Positions 8,343 through 24,555 of a DNA stretch of 64,000 nucleotides are shown piece by piece. This DNA comes from Rhodosalinus halophilus (lineage in GTDB: Bacteria > Pseudomonadota > Alphaproteobacteria > Rhodobacterales > Rhodobacteraceae): assembly GCF_003298775.1 (NCBI RefSeq), contig NZ_QNTQ01000010.1, positions 1 through 64,000 of the forward strand, given 5' to 3'. The translations under genes and the position numbers were made by a program. The notes beneath the pieces are model-generated. The model saw nothing but the letters and a program-made list of their open reading frames with translations, was not told the DNA's origin and did not search any database. The first letter of the stretch is position 1. Each line of letters starts with the position of its first letter.

Positions 8343-9263
8343 TCAGAGGCCCCCCAGCCCGCGCAGCGCGAAGGCCGCGATCATCATGCCCGAGACATAC
8401 ATCGCCACGCCCGTGCCGTTGAACCACGGCGCCTTGGCCTTCGGGTCCCGCATCATCACCCTCGCGGCCCAGAGCTGGCCCGCGATCAGCACGGCGATGG
8501 CCAGCGCGTGCCAGGTCTGCCCCCAGCCCGCGAGCAGCGTGAAGACCGCGATCTGAGGCAGGATCATCACCCAGGCGGCCACGCGCGCCGCGCGCTCCGG
8601 CCCCAGCGTGACGGGCAGCGAGTTGACCCCCGTCTGCCGGTCGCCCTCCAGCGCCTTGAAATCGTTCAGGGTCATGATGCCATGCGCGCCGATGCCGTAG
8701 AGCAGCGCGATGGTCACGATCTCGGGCGAAGGCGCTCCTGCGGACAGCACTGCGGCGCCGGTGAACCACGGCAGCGTCTCGTAGGAGAGGCCTACAAGGC
8801 CCGGCCCCGCGATGCCCGACCGCTTCAGCCGCACGGGCTCGGCCGAATAGGCCCAGGCGGCGAGCACGCCGAGGATCGTCGCCCCGAAGCCCCAGGGCCC
8901 GAGCTGCCAGCCGACAACCAGCGCAAGGCCCGACATGGCGAGCGCGATCCAGAGCCCCCAGCGTCCCGGCACGCGGCCCGAGGGGATCGGGCGGTCGGGT
9001 TCGTTGATCGCGTCAACCTCGCGGTCGCACCAGTCGTTCGCGGCCTGGCTCATCCCGCAGACGATGGGACCGGCCAGCACCATGCCGAGCAGCACGAGCG
9101 CCCATGAGTCCAACGGGTTGGCGCCCACCGAGACGATCCCGCAGAGATAGGCCCAGATCGGCGGGAACCAGGTGATCGGCTTCAGAAGCGTCAACACCGC
9201 CCGCGGCTCGGGCAGGGCGCGACGCGCATCCACGGAGGGCTGCATGCTTTCCATGACACTCAT
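8343..9263 (-). CDS. bchG: Bacteriochlorophyll synthase (prenyltransferase)
   Basis: A 306-residue UbiA-family membrane prenyltransferase that esterifies bacteriochlorophyllide a with geranylgeranyl or phytyl diphosphate. The first Asp-rich motif is NDWCDREVDAINEPDRPIPS and the second lies in LNDFKALEGDRQTG; LLKPITWFPPIWAYLCG is typical of BchG. ATG 9263 gives an MSV N-terminus. No Shine-Dalgarno precedes it and a -10-like TATAGT plus a PpsR operator lie immediately upstream, suggesting a very short leader. It is first in the bchG-transporter-bchP-idi run. Confidence 0.95.
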   Translation of the reverse strand: MSVMESMQPSVDARRALPEPRAVLTLLKPITWFPPIWAYLCGIVSVGANPLDSWALVLLGMVLAGPIVCGMSQAANDWCDREVDAINEPDRPIPSGRVPGRWGLWIALAMSGLALVVGWQLGPWGFGATILGVLAAWAYSAEPVRLKRSGIAGPGLVGLSYETLPWFTGAAVLSAGAPSPEIVTIALLYGIGAHGIMTLNDFKALEGDRQTGVNSLPVTLGPERAARVAAWVMILPQIAVFTLLAGWGQTWHALAIAVLIAGQLWAARVMMRDPKAKAPWFNGTGVAMYVSGMMIAAFALRGLGGL

Positions 9264-9265
9264 GG

Positions 9266-9283
9266 TGTCAAGTAAACTATACA
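9266..9283 (-). promoter_or_regulatory. PpsR/CrtJ operator upstream of bchG
   Basis: TGT-N12-ACA (half-sites at 9266-9268 and 9281-9283), the palindromic PpsR/CrtJ consensus. It starts 3 bp before the bchG ATG and contains a -10-like TATAGT (9276-9281, minus strand), so bound repressor would block bchG initiation. Confidence 0.82.
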
Positions 9284-9440
9284 CTTTCGAGTCGGTAAAG
9301 CCCTTTCTGACAGGCCTCGGCCAGTCAGACGCCGCCTGGCCGCCTCATATGGTCGATGTCTTTTTTACGATGAAGCGAAGGTACCGCGGCCAGCTTATTG
9401 CAAGGCAGCCAGACGCCGCCGTCTCTCAGGGACGAACGCC

Positions 9441-10883
9441 CTATGCGCCCGGCTCGTCGGCGTCGGATCCGCTGTCGAGAAGGCCATACTTGCGGAGCTT
9501 CACATAGAGGCTCTGGCGCGACAGGCCGAGCATCTCGGCCGCAGCGACCCGATTGTTGTCGGTCAGGCGCACGGCCGTCTCGATGCAGAGCTTCTCGACC
9601 ACGTCGGTCGTCGCGCTGACGAGCTCCTTGAGCGAGGCGGTACCCACGAGATCCATGACGTTGGTCATGGCCTCCTCGCTCATGGTCGCGCCCGCCTCGG
9701 CGACCGAGATGGCCTGTGTGGCGCTCACCTCGCGGATGACGAAGCCGAAATGCCGGTCGCTGCGGCCGTTGAGCCGCGTGGCCGAGATATCGGCCGTCGC
9801 GCGCATGCCCACGACGCTTTCGATCTGCGCCGAATAGCCCTTGAGCCGGCCCGTCCGCTCGAGCTGTTCGAGGATCAGCTTCATGTCCACCGATCCGCGC
9901 GCCAGGAAATCGGCAAGCGGCCGCCCCTGCACGTCGCGGAGCTGCGCGGCGTCGGTCAGACGCAGGAACCCCTCGTTCGCCTCACGAATCGTGCCCTTGG
10001 CGTCGGTCAGCAGGATGGCGTCGCTCGTGCTGTCGTAGAGTTGAGCGAGCGACCGCTGGAAATCCCGGCCCGCCTGATCCTCGTCCGTGACCGGCAGGAT
10101 GCGGCACAGCATCGCGACCTCGCCAGAGGCGCGGAAGAACTCGGGGAAGAGGCGAACCTCCGAACTGGTGCGCCGAATCACCGCAGGGACGCCCTGCGCG
10201 TCATCGGCGGCGGCAGCGGCTTTCAGCGCCTCGCCGAACTCGCCCTTGCGGCGGCCTTCGAAGCACTGCGCGAAGGCGTTGGCGCTGAGGTTGTCTGTCT
10301 TGACGCCCAGCAACTGCATCGCGGCGCGGTTGAGATCGAGCGCGCGGCCCGTGTCGGGTTCCACCATCGCCATCGGCGTCTCGGAGGCGTCGAAGACCAC
10401 GCGATACCGCGTCTCGACGCCGCGGAAGCGCTCCGCGTCGCGCTCGCGCGCGAGCTGCTCGCGCACCAGGCGCTGCTGGATGTCGGCGAAGGGCTGCATG
10501 TCGCGGCCCAGAAGCAGGATTCCATAGTCCTCGCCCGCGTCATGGATCGTGTAGCGGATCGGGAATTCCCAATTCGCGTTGTCGGCGTGGTTGAGCTCCA
10601 TCGGCCGCACCACGGCCTCCGGGTCCGACAGGACAGTGGCGATCCGGTCCTCGAACTTGGAGCGGCTGTCTTCCGTCAGGAAATTGCGGAAGTCGCGCCC
10701 GATCCAGTGATCGAGACACCCAAGATAGGGGCTTTCGGGACTGACGGAGATCCCCAATACCTTGCCGTCGCGATCGATCGCGACGGCGAGATCGGCGAAT
10801 TGCTCGATGATCCGCTCGATGCGGGAGGGCGCGGGAAGGACGCCGACGCGCACCCGATCCGACATCCTGCCCTGCTTGGTCAC
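9441..10883 (-). CDS. ppsR: PpsR (CrtJ) repressor of photosynthesis genes
   Basis: A 480-residue redox/light-responsive repressor. It has an N-terminal PAS-like domain (about 25-130), two further PAS domains (about 155-265 and 280-390) and a C-terminal Fis-type helix-turn-helix (about 443-468, NNRVAAAEMLGLSRQSLYVK). Cysteines are at 56, 207, 260 and 433. Cys260 and Cys433 match the known redox pair Cys251/Cys424 of R. sphaeroides PpsR with a constant offset of 9. GTG 10883 was used; ATG at residue 7 is an alternative. It binds TGT-N12-ACA operators, seven of which are in this window. It follows ppaA by 39 bp. Confidence 0.96.
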   Translation of the reverse strand: MTKQGRMSDRVRVGVLPAPSRIERIIEQFADLAVAIDRDGKVLGISVSPESPYLGCLDHWIGRDFRNFLTEDSRSKFEDRIATVLSDPEAVVRPMELNHADNANWEFPIRYTIHDAGEDYGILLLGRDMQPFADIQQRLVREQLARERDAERFRGVETRYRVVFDASETPMAMVEPDTGRALDLNRAAMQLLGVKTDNLSANAFAQCFEGRRKGEFGEALKAAAAADDAQGVPAVIRRTSSEVRLFPEFFRASGEVAMLCRILPVTDEDQAGRDFQRSLAQLYDSTSDAILLTDAKGTIREANEGFLRLTDAAQLRDVQGRPLADFLARGSVDMKLILEQLERTGRLKGYSAQIESVVGMRATADISATRLNGRSDRHFGFVIREVSATQAISVAEAGATMSEEAMTNVMDLVGTASLKELVSATTDVVEKLCIETAVRLTDNNRVAAAEMLGLSRQSLYVKLRKYGLLDSGSDADEPGA

Positions 10884-10922
10884 GGCGGTCCCTTCGACGT
10901 TAGCGCCGCGATGCCCCCTCGC

Positions 10923-11711
10923 TCACGGCTGACCCTCTATACATAGCGCTTCAGGCTCGGATACAAGCCCGCAGGCGGCAAGAGCGTCCTGACAAGTTGC
11001 TGCAATTCGATCTGCGCCGATTGTTTCTGCGAGATTCGGCTCGGATGCAACCAAGGGGCCGCCGATCACGACCGGCGGCACCGAACGCGCCTGCGCACGG
11101 ATCGAAGCCACATACTCTCGCAGCTCGGGAATCGCCCGGCGCGTCGCGCAGGTCAGCCCCAGCATCGCGAATTCGCGGTCGCTCAGCAGGCGGCCGAGCT
11201 CGGCCGCGGAGGGCGCGACGGCAACCTGCACGGAATGGCCGAGCCGGCGGAACTGGTCGGCCGCGATAAACACGCCCAGCGCATGTGCCTCGAATGGCGG
11301 GAGCACCAGCAGCACACTGCAGGCCGAGGCCGCATCCGCGCCCCCACGCCCGCGCTCCGCCCTTTCGCGCAGAAGCGTCTGCAGCCGCCCTGTGCCCAGA
11401 GTGACCTCGACGAAGGTCGCCTCGTCACGCATCCAGCGCTCTCCCAGCTCCCGCGCCACGGCAGGCAGGTAGATATCGAAGATGTCGTCGCTCCGGATCC
11501 CGCTGGAAACCATGGCGGAAATCACGCGGTGGTGGCTCGTCTCCGAATCGGAAACGACGGCGTCGCAAAGGCGCTCGACCCAGTCCCCCGTGACGCTTTG
11601 TCGATCGCCCTGCCGGCTGTCGGCGAGAATCTTCAGCGCCGACTCGGCCAGGCTCTGTATGCCGCGCATCCCGCCCTGACCTTCGTTGCAGCTGTCGAGA
11701 TCGTCTTTCAT
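10923..11711 (-). CDS. ppaA: PpaA/AerR, B12-binding-domain antirepressor of PpsR
   Basis: A 262-residue protein of the PpaA/AerR family. An N-terminal helical domain (about 15-125, with FDIYLPAVARELGERWMRDE) is followed by a cobalamin-binding Rossmann-like domain (about 128-255, with VLLVLPPFEAHALGVFIAA, then LGLTCATRRAIPEL). The canonical DxHxxG loop of methionine synthase is not present, as is usual for AerR/PpaA. ATG 11711 was chosen because GGAGGG lies 4 nt upstream; the frame opens 32 codons earlier. Family members bind B12 light-dependently and antagonise PpsR/CrtJ. It is divergent from bchF across a 337-bp control region. Confidence 0.93.
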   Translation of the reverse strand: MKDDLDSCNEGQGGMRGIQSLAESALKILADSRQGDRQSVTGDWVERLCDAVVSDSETSHHRVISAMVSSGIRSDDIFDIYLPAVARELGERWMRDEATFVEVTLGTGRLQTLLRERAERGRGGADAASACSVLLVLPPFEAHALGVFIAADQFRRLGHSVQVAVAPSAAELGRLLSDREFAMLGLTCATRRAIPELREYVASIRAQARSVPPVVIGGPLVASEPNLAETIGADRIAATCQDALAACGLVSEPEALCIEGQP

Positions 11712-11801
11712 GCTGCCCTCCGTCCCAAGGCGGGGCTGGCCATCCTGAATCGGCGGATCTGGCCAACCATCGGGATCAGTGTGCGGCCGCATACCTCGAA
11801 C

Positions 11802-11819
11802 TGTCAAACATTCTTGACA
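11802..11819. promoter_or_regulatory. PpsR operator 1, ppaA/bchF region
   Basis: Exact TGT-N12-ACA (TGTCAAACATTCTTGACA). The TTGACA on the minus strand at its left end could serve as a -35 element for ppaA. It is about 173 bp from operator 2, a spacing that would need looping for cooperative binding. Confidence 0.82.
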
Positions 11820-11974
11820 TCTTGCAGGCCATCTTCAGCCTATATCCCTGATTCAGGAGTGAGAATTTTTTCCTGTTTTTCATATAGTTTTGAAGCGACA
11901 TCATTTTCGGGCGCTCTCCCCGCCTCCGCCTCGTGGGTAGTCCATTCGATCTGACACCCCGGGCCATGTCAGAG

Positions 11975-20120
<8,146 letters not shown>

Positions 20121-20121
<1 letters not shown>

Positions 20122-20801
20122 TGAGCTACGAGAGCACCCTCTCCCGCGTCGAGACCTATTTCGACAAGACCGCGACCCGCACCTGGGAGCGGCTGACCTC
20201 GGACGCGCCCGTCTCGAGGATCCGCGAGACGGTGCGCCGGGGGCGGGAGGCGATGCGCGCGCAGATCCTGGGCCGGCTGGGCGAGGATCTGACGGGCATG
20301 CGGGTGCTCGACGCGGGCTGCGGGGCGGGGCCGATGACGGCCGAGCTCGCGCAGCGCGGCGCGGAGGTGGTGGCGGTGGACATCTCGCCCAGCCTCGTGA
20401 GGATCGCCGAGGCGCGGCTGCCGGAGGGCTGCCGGGGCCGCGTGACCTTCGCCGCGGGCGACATGCTCGACCCGGCCCGCGGGCGCTTCGACCATGTCGT
20501 GGCGATGGACAGCCTCATCTACTACCGCCTGCCGGATCTCGCCCGCGCGCTCGACGGGCTGGCGCGGCGCACCGAGGGGCGGGTCGTCTTCACCGTCGCG
20601 CCGCGCACGCTGCTCCTGATGGCGATGTGGCAGGCCGGCAAGCTCTTTCCGCGCTCGGACCGCTCGCCCACAATGGTGCCGCATGTGCCCGAGCGCATTG
20701 CCCGGGCTCTTCGCGAGGCCGGCACGCCAGGGCACCTCAAGGCGCTGGAGCGCGTGGCGCAAGGATTCTACATCTCTCAGGCGCTGGAGGTGTCGCGATG
20801 A
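20121..20801 (+). CDS. bchM: Magnesium-protoporphyrin IX O-methyltransferase
   Basis: A 226-residue SAM-dependent methyltransferase that forms Mg-protoporphyrin IX monomethyl ester. SAM motif I is MRVLDAGCGAGPMTAELAQ (about 60-78), followed by VVAVDISPSLVRIA and the C-terminal FYISQALEVSR. It overlaps bchL by 1 nt and lhaA by 4 nt. It uses SAM and makes SAH; an SAH hydrolase gene lies later in the window. Confidence 0.96.
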
Positions 20802-22243
20802 GTCTCTGGCGCCTCCGTCCGCTCGCGCGGTTCACCACGCAGATCCTGCCCTTCGCGGACGCAGCGAGCGAGGGTCTGCCGCTGCCGCAGCTGCTGCGGC
20901 TGTCGCTCTTCCAGGTCTCGGTCGGCATGGCGATGGTCATGCTGCTCGGCACGCTCAACCGCGTGATGATCGTGGAGCTCTCGGTGCCGGCGCTGATCGT
21001 GGCCTCGATGATCGCGCTACCGGTGCTGATCGCGCCCTTTCGCGCGCTTCTGGGCTTCCGCTCGGACACGCACCGCAGCGCGCTGGGCTGGAAGCGGGTG
21101 CCCTATCTCTGGTTCGGCTCGCTGTGGCAGATGGGCGGGCTGGCGGTGATGCCCTTCGCGATCCTCGTGCTGGGCGGACAGCAGCAGGTCGGGCCGTGGT
21201 GGGCCGGCGAGGCGCTGGCGGCGGTGGCCTTCCTGATGGCGGGCCTCGGCATGCACATGACGCAGACCGCGGGCCTCGCGCTTGCCGCCGACCGCGCGAC
21301 GGAAGAGACCCGGCCGCGCGTCGTCGCGCTGCTCTACGTGATGTATCTGCTCGGCATGGGCGTCTCGGCGATCGTGGTCGGCTGGCTCCTGCGGGATTTC
21401 GCGCCCTTCACGCTGGTGCGCGTGGTGCAGGGCGTGGCGCTGGCGGGCATCCTGCTCAACCTCGTGGCGCTCTGGAAGCAGGAGAAGGTCCAGCCAATGA
21501 GCCGCGCGGAGCGCGAGGCGCCGCGCCCGCGCTTCCGCGACGCCTGGGCCGATCTGGCGGCGGGCGGGCCTGCGGGCCGGCTCCTGGCGGTGGTCTTCCT
21601 GGGCACCATGGCCTTCAACATGCAGGACGTGCTTCTCGAGCCCTATGGCGGCGAGATCCTGGGGCTTTCGGTCTCTGCCACGACGCTTCTGACCGCCACC
21701 TGGGCGGGTGGCGCGCTCCTGTCCTTCGCGCTTGCGGCGCGGCTGCTCGCGCGGGGCTCGAACCCCTATCGCATGGCGGCGATGGGCGTGCTGGTGGGCG
21801 TCGCGGCCTTTTCGACCGTAATCTTCGCGGCACCGATGAACTCGGGCGCGGTCTTCTTCGCAGGCGCGGCGCTGATCGGCTTCGGCGGCGGGATGTTCTC
21901 GGTCGCCACGCTGACCGCCGCGATGACGATGCCGGTCGAGGGCGCGGCGGGCCGCGGGCTTGCGCTCGGCGCCTGGGGCGCGGCGCAGGCGACGGCCGCG
22001 GGGCTCGCCATCGCGCTCGGCGGCGGGCTGCGCGACCTCGTCAACCACGCCGCGCTCTCCGGCACGCTCGGCCCGGCGCTGAACGACCCGGCGACCGGAT
22101 ACTCCTTCGTCTATCACCTCGAGATCGGACTTCTCTTCGTGACGCTCGCGGCCATCGGGCCGCTGGTGAAACATGCCGCCAGGACACCTGCAGGCCCCGG
22201 GGCGGCGCCGGCCCGCTTCGGGCTTGCGGAGATGCCCACATGA
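20798..22243 (+). CDS. lhaA: LhaA, LH1 assembly protein (PucC/BCD family)
   Basis: A 481-residue 12-helix membrane protein of the PucC/LhaA family, required for light-harvesting 1 assembly, probably by delivering bacteriochlorophyll. Recognisable segments are LLRLSLFQVSVGMAMVMLLG, LNRVMIVELSVPALIVA, GLGMHMTQTAGLALAADRA and FNMQDVLLEPYGGEILGL. It is longer than the paralogue at 7052-8341. It overlaps bchM by 4 nt and lies 30 bp before puhA, the expected lhaA-puhA position. Confidence 0.94.
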   Translation: MSLWRLRPLARFTTQILPFADAASEGLPLPQLLRLSLFQVSVGMAMVMLLGTLNRVMIVELSVPALIVASMIALPVLIAPFRALLGFRSDTHRSALGWKRVPYLWFGSLWQMGGLAVMPFAILVLGGQQQVGPWWAGEALAAVAFLMAGLGMHMTQTAGLALAADRATEETRPRVVALLYVMYLLGMGVSAIVVGWLLRDFAPFTLVRVVQGVALAGILLNLVALWKQEKVQPMSRAEREAPRPRFRDAWADLAAGGPAGRLLAVVFLGTMAFNMQDVLLEPYGGEILGLSVSATTLLTATWAGGALLSFALAARLLARGSNPYRMAAMGVLVGVAAFSTVIFAAPMNSGAVFFAGAALIGFGGGMFSVATLTAAMTMPVEGAAGRGLALGAWGAAQATAAGLAIALGGGLRDLVNHAALSGTLGPALNDPATGYSFVYHLEIGLLFVTLAAIGPLVKHAARTPAGPGAAPARFGLAEMPT

Positions 22244-22273
22244 CCGCCGCCTGCCTTTTGAAAGGAAAGGACC

Positions 22274-23044
22274 ATGACTGAGACATTCTTCGGAGAGTTC
22301 GACCTGGCGAGCCTCTCGCTCTGGCTGTTCTATCTCTTCTTCGCGGGGCTCGTCGTCTATCTGCAGCGCGAGAACATGCGCGAGGGCTATCCGCTCGAGG
22401 ACGACGAGGGGAAACCGGCAGCCAATCCCGGCCTCTTCCCGATCCCGGAGGACAAGACCTTCAAGCTGCCGCACGGCCGCGGCGAGGTCTCCTATCCCTC
22501 GCAGCAGACGCCCGAGCGCGAGAACCTCGCCCTCGCCCGCACCAGCGCGGCGGGCGGCTTTCCCTTCGTGCCGACCGGCGATCCGCTGGTGGACGGGGTC
22601 GGCCCCGCCTCCTGGGTGAACCGCCGCGACGTGCCCGAGCTCGACGGCAAGGGGCACCCGAAGATCGTGCCGATGGCCGCGACCGAGCATTTCCACGTCT
22701 CCGCCGGCCGCGACCCCAGGGGGCTGCCGGTGATGTCGGGCGATGGCGTCGTGGTCGGCACGGTCACCGACATGTGGATCGACGAGCCCGAGCAGCTCGT
22801 GCGCTTCCTCGAGTATCAGCTCGACTCCGAGTGGGGCGAGGGCAAGCGCCTCGTGCCGATGACGCTCGCGCGGATCAAGTCGGATCACGTCAAGGTGCGC
22901 ACGATCTACGCCAAGCACTTCGCCAACGTGCCCAGGCACGCCTCGCCGCGGCAGGTCACCCTGCTCGAGGAGGACAAGATCGCCGCCTACTACGCCGGCG
23001 GCGTGCTCTACGCCGACGAGGAGCGGCTCGAGCCGCAACTCTGA
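22274..23044 (+). CDS. puhA: Reaction centre H subunit
   Basis: A 256-residue H subunit with one N-terminal transmembrane helix (about 12-32, LASLSLWLFYLFFAGLVVYL) and a cytoplasmic PRC-barrel domain. ENMREGYPLEDD, FHVSAGRDPRGLPVMSGDG and EQVTLLEED-like C-terminal sequence match the family. It caps the PufL/PufM core and carries the proton pathway to QB. AAAGGA precedes the ATG. Confidence 0.97.
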   Translation: MTETFFGEFDLASLSLWLFYLFFAGLVVYLQRENMREGYPLEDDEGKPAANPGLFPIPEDKTFKLPHGRGEVSYPSQQTPERENLALARTSAAGGFPFVPTGDPLVDGVGPASWVNRRDVPELDGKGHPKIVPMAATEHFHVSAGRDPRGLPVMSGDGVVVGTVTDMWIDEPEQLVRFLEYQLDSEWGEGKRLVPMTLARIKSDHVKVRTIYAKHFANVPRHASPRQVTLLEEDKIAAYYAGGVLYADEERLEPQL

Positions 23045-23065
23045 GCCCGAAAAGGACCTGACGCC

Positions 23066-23740
23066 ATGCCGCACGACGATTTCGCATTCGAACCCGTGAA
23101 GGGCCTGCCCGAGGAGCCGCCGAAGGGCGAGGAAATCCTCTGGCAGGGCCGCCCCGACTGGTGGGCGCTCGCCCTCGAGTCGCTCAGCCTGAAATGGGTG
23201 ATGGGCTATTTCGTCTTCCTCGCGGCATGGCGTCTGGTCGCGGCGCTCGACCTGATGCCGCTGAGCCAGGCGGTGGCGATCTCGACACCCTTCATCGTCA
23301 TGGGGCTGATCGTCTGCGCCCTGCTCGCCCTCATCGCCTGGGTGCAGGCGCGGGCGACGGTCTACACGATCACCAACCGCCGCGTGGCGATGCGGGTGGG
23401 CGCGGCGCTGACCGTCACGCTCAACCTGCCCTACACGCAGATCGCCAACGCCCATCTCGACCTGCGCCGGCGCGGCACGGGCACCATCGCGCTCGAACTC
23501 CTCGGCGACACGCGCTTCAGCTACCTGGTGCTCTGGCCGCATGTCCGGCCCTGGCACCTCAAGACGCCGGAGCCGGCGCTGCGCTGCATCCCCGACGCCG
23601 AGCGCATCGCGCGGCTGCTGGCCGAGGCGGCGGAAGCCCGGGTCGCGCAGCCGCAGATCACCCGCGCCGCCCCGCCGGCCCCACGGCCCGCGGCCCGGCC
23701 CGAGCCCACGGGCGCCGCAGCGCCTGTTCCCGCCGAATGA
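23066..23740 (+). CDS. puhB: PuhB, reaction centre assembly protein
   Basis: A 224-residue protein with three transmembrane segments (about 45-62, 75-95 and one nearby) followed by a bPH-2-like domain (ARATVYTITNRRVAMRVGAA). The motif GEEILWQGRPDWWALA near the start is typical of PuhB. The C-terminal 30 residues are Ala/Pro-rich. PuhB promotes reaction centre and LH1 assembly in Rhodobacter. It is 21 bp after puhA. Confidence 0.94.
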   Translation: MPHDDFAFEPVKGLPEEPPKGEEILWQGRPDWWALALESLSLKWVMGYFVFLAAWRLVAALDLMPLSQAVAISTPFIVMGLIVCALLALIAWVQARATVYTITNRRVAMRVGAALTVTLNLPYTQIANAHLDLRRRGTGTIALELLGDTRFSYLVLWPHVRPWHLKTPEPALRCIPDAERIARLLAEAAEARVAQPQITRAAPPAPRPAARPEPTGAAAPVPAE

Positions 23741-23773
23741 CCGCCTGTCGCCAGGGAAGGAGGAGTTAGAGAG

Positions 23774-24241
23774 ATGTCTGCAACCGCCCGCCCGCCGCGC
23801 ACGTACACGCCCGAGGAGAAGATCGTTCCCCTCGTTCTGGTGCGCGCGATGTTCGGGCTCGTCATGGTCGTCCTCGTGATCGTCTCGATCGCGGTCTGGA
23901 CCGGCCGCCCCGTCACCTCGACGCCGCCGGAGAGCCCGGTCACACACATGCGCGTGCTCTACCTCGACGGCGACATGTCGGGCGCCGCCACCGTGCGCGC
24001 CGAGGACGGAGCCCTGATCGCCGACCTGTCGCCCGAAGAAGGCGGCTTCGTCTCCGGCGTCTATCGCGTTCTCAACCGCGAACGCACGAAGCACGGCGTG
24101 GCCCTCGACGGCCCCGTCGAACTGATGCGCCACGAGAACGGGCGCTTTTCCGTCCACGACCCCTCCACCGGGTGGCGAGCAGACCTGATGGGGTTCGGTC
24201 GGGACAATGCGGAAGCCTTCGCCAAGCTTCTGATCCAGTGA
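23774..24241 (+). CDS. puhC: PuhC, photosynthetic complex assembly protein
   Basis: A 155-residue protein with one N-terminal transmembrane helix (about 20-42, LVLVRAMFGLVMVVLVIVSI) and a periplasmic domain (RVLYLDGDMSGAATVRAEDG, GGFVSGVYRVLNRER). This architecture and the position after puhB identify PuhC, which is needed for normal core-complex organisation. Its GGAGG ribosome site lies 8 nt before the ATG. Confidence 0.93.
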   Translation: MSATARPPRTYTPEEKIVPLVLVRAMFGLVMVVLVIVSIAVWTGRPVTSTPPESPVTHMRVLYLDGDMSGAATVRAEDGALIADLSPEEGGFVSGVYRVLNRERTKHGVALDGPVELMRHENGRFSVHDPSTGWRADLMGFGRDNAEAFAKLLIQ

Positions 24242-24258
24242 CGAAAGGGAACCGAAAC

Positions 24259-24555
24259 ATGGGACTTCTGACGCGAGAGATCGAACGGGCCCCCTGCACG
24301 GTAGAGGTGAGCCACAAGTTCGAGAGCCTGCATGCGCATGTGCGCTTCAACAACGGAGCGGTCGTCTATCCGGGCGACGAGGTGAAGGTGCAGGGGCCGG
24401 AGATCATGGCCCCCTTCGGCGAGGTCGTGACCGAGGATCGCGAGGCGATCATCGTGCGCGCCTCGCGCCTCGAGCAACTCTGGACCCGCCTGACCGGCGA
24501 CTTCGAGGTCATGGAACTGTGCGAATTCTCGTTCTCCGAGGAGGTGGAGCTATGA
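24259..24555 (+). CDS. bciE: BciE, accessory protein of the aerobic cyclase AcsF
   Basis: A 98-residue soluble protein beginning MGLLTREIERAPCTVEVSHK, located exactly between puhC and acsF and overlapping acsF by 4 nt. In R. sphaeroides a small protein in this position, BciE, is required for activity of the alphaproteobacterial O2-dependent Mg-protoporphyrin monomethyl ester cyclase. Assignment rests on size, position and coupling; I cannot align it here. ATG 24259 has only a weak AAAGGGA upstream. Confidence 0.82.
   Translation: MGLLTREIERAPCTVEVSHKFESLHAHVRFNNGAVVYPGDEVKVQGPEIMAPFGEVVTEDREAIIVRASRLEQLWTRLTGDFEVMELCEFSFSEEVEL

Noticed and set aside
9004-9016. FNR-box-like TTGAT-N3-GTCAA
   Set aside because: One base too short for the TTGAT-N4-ATCAA consensus and located inside the bchG coding sequence.
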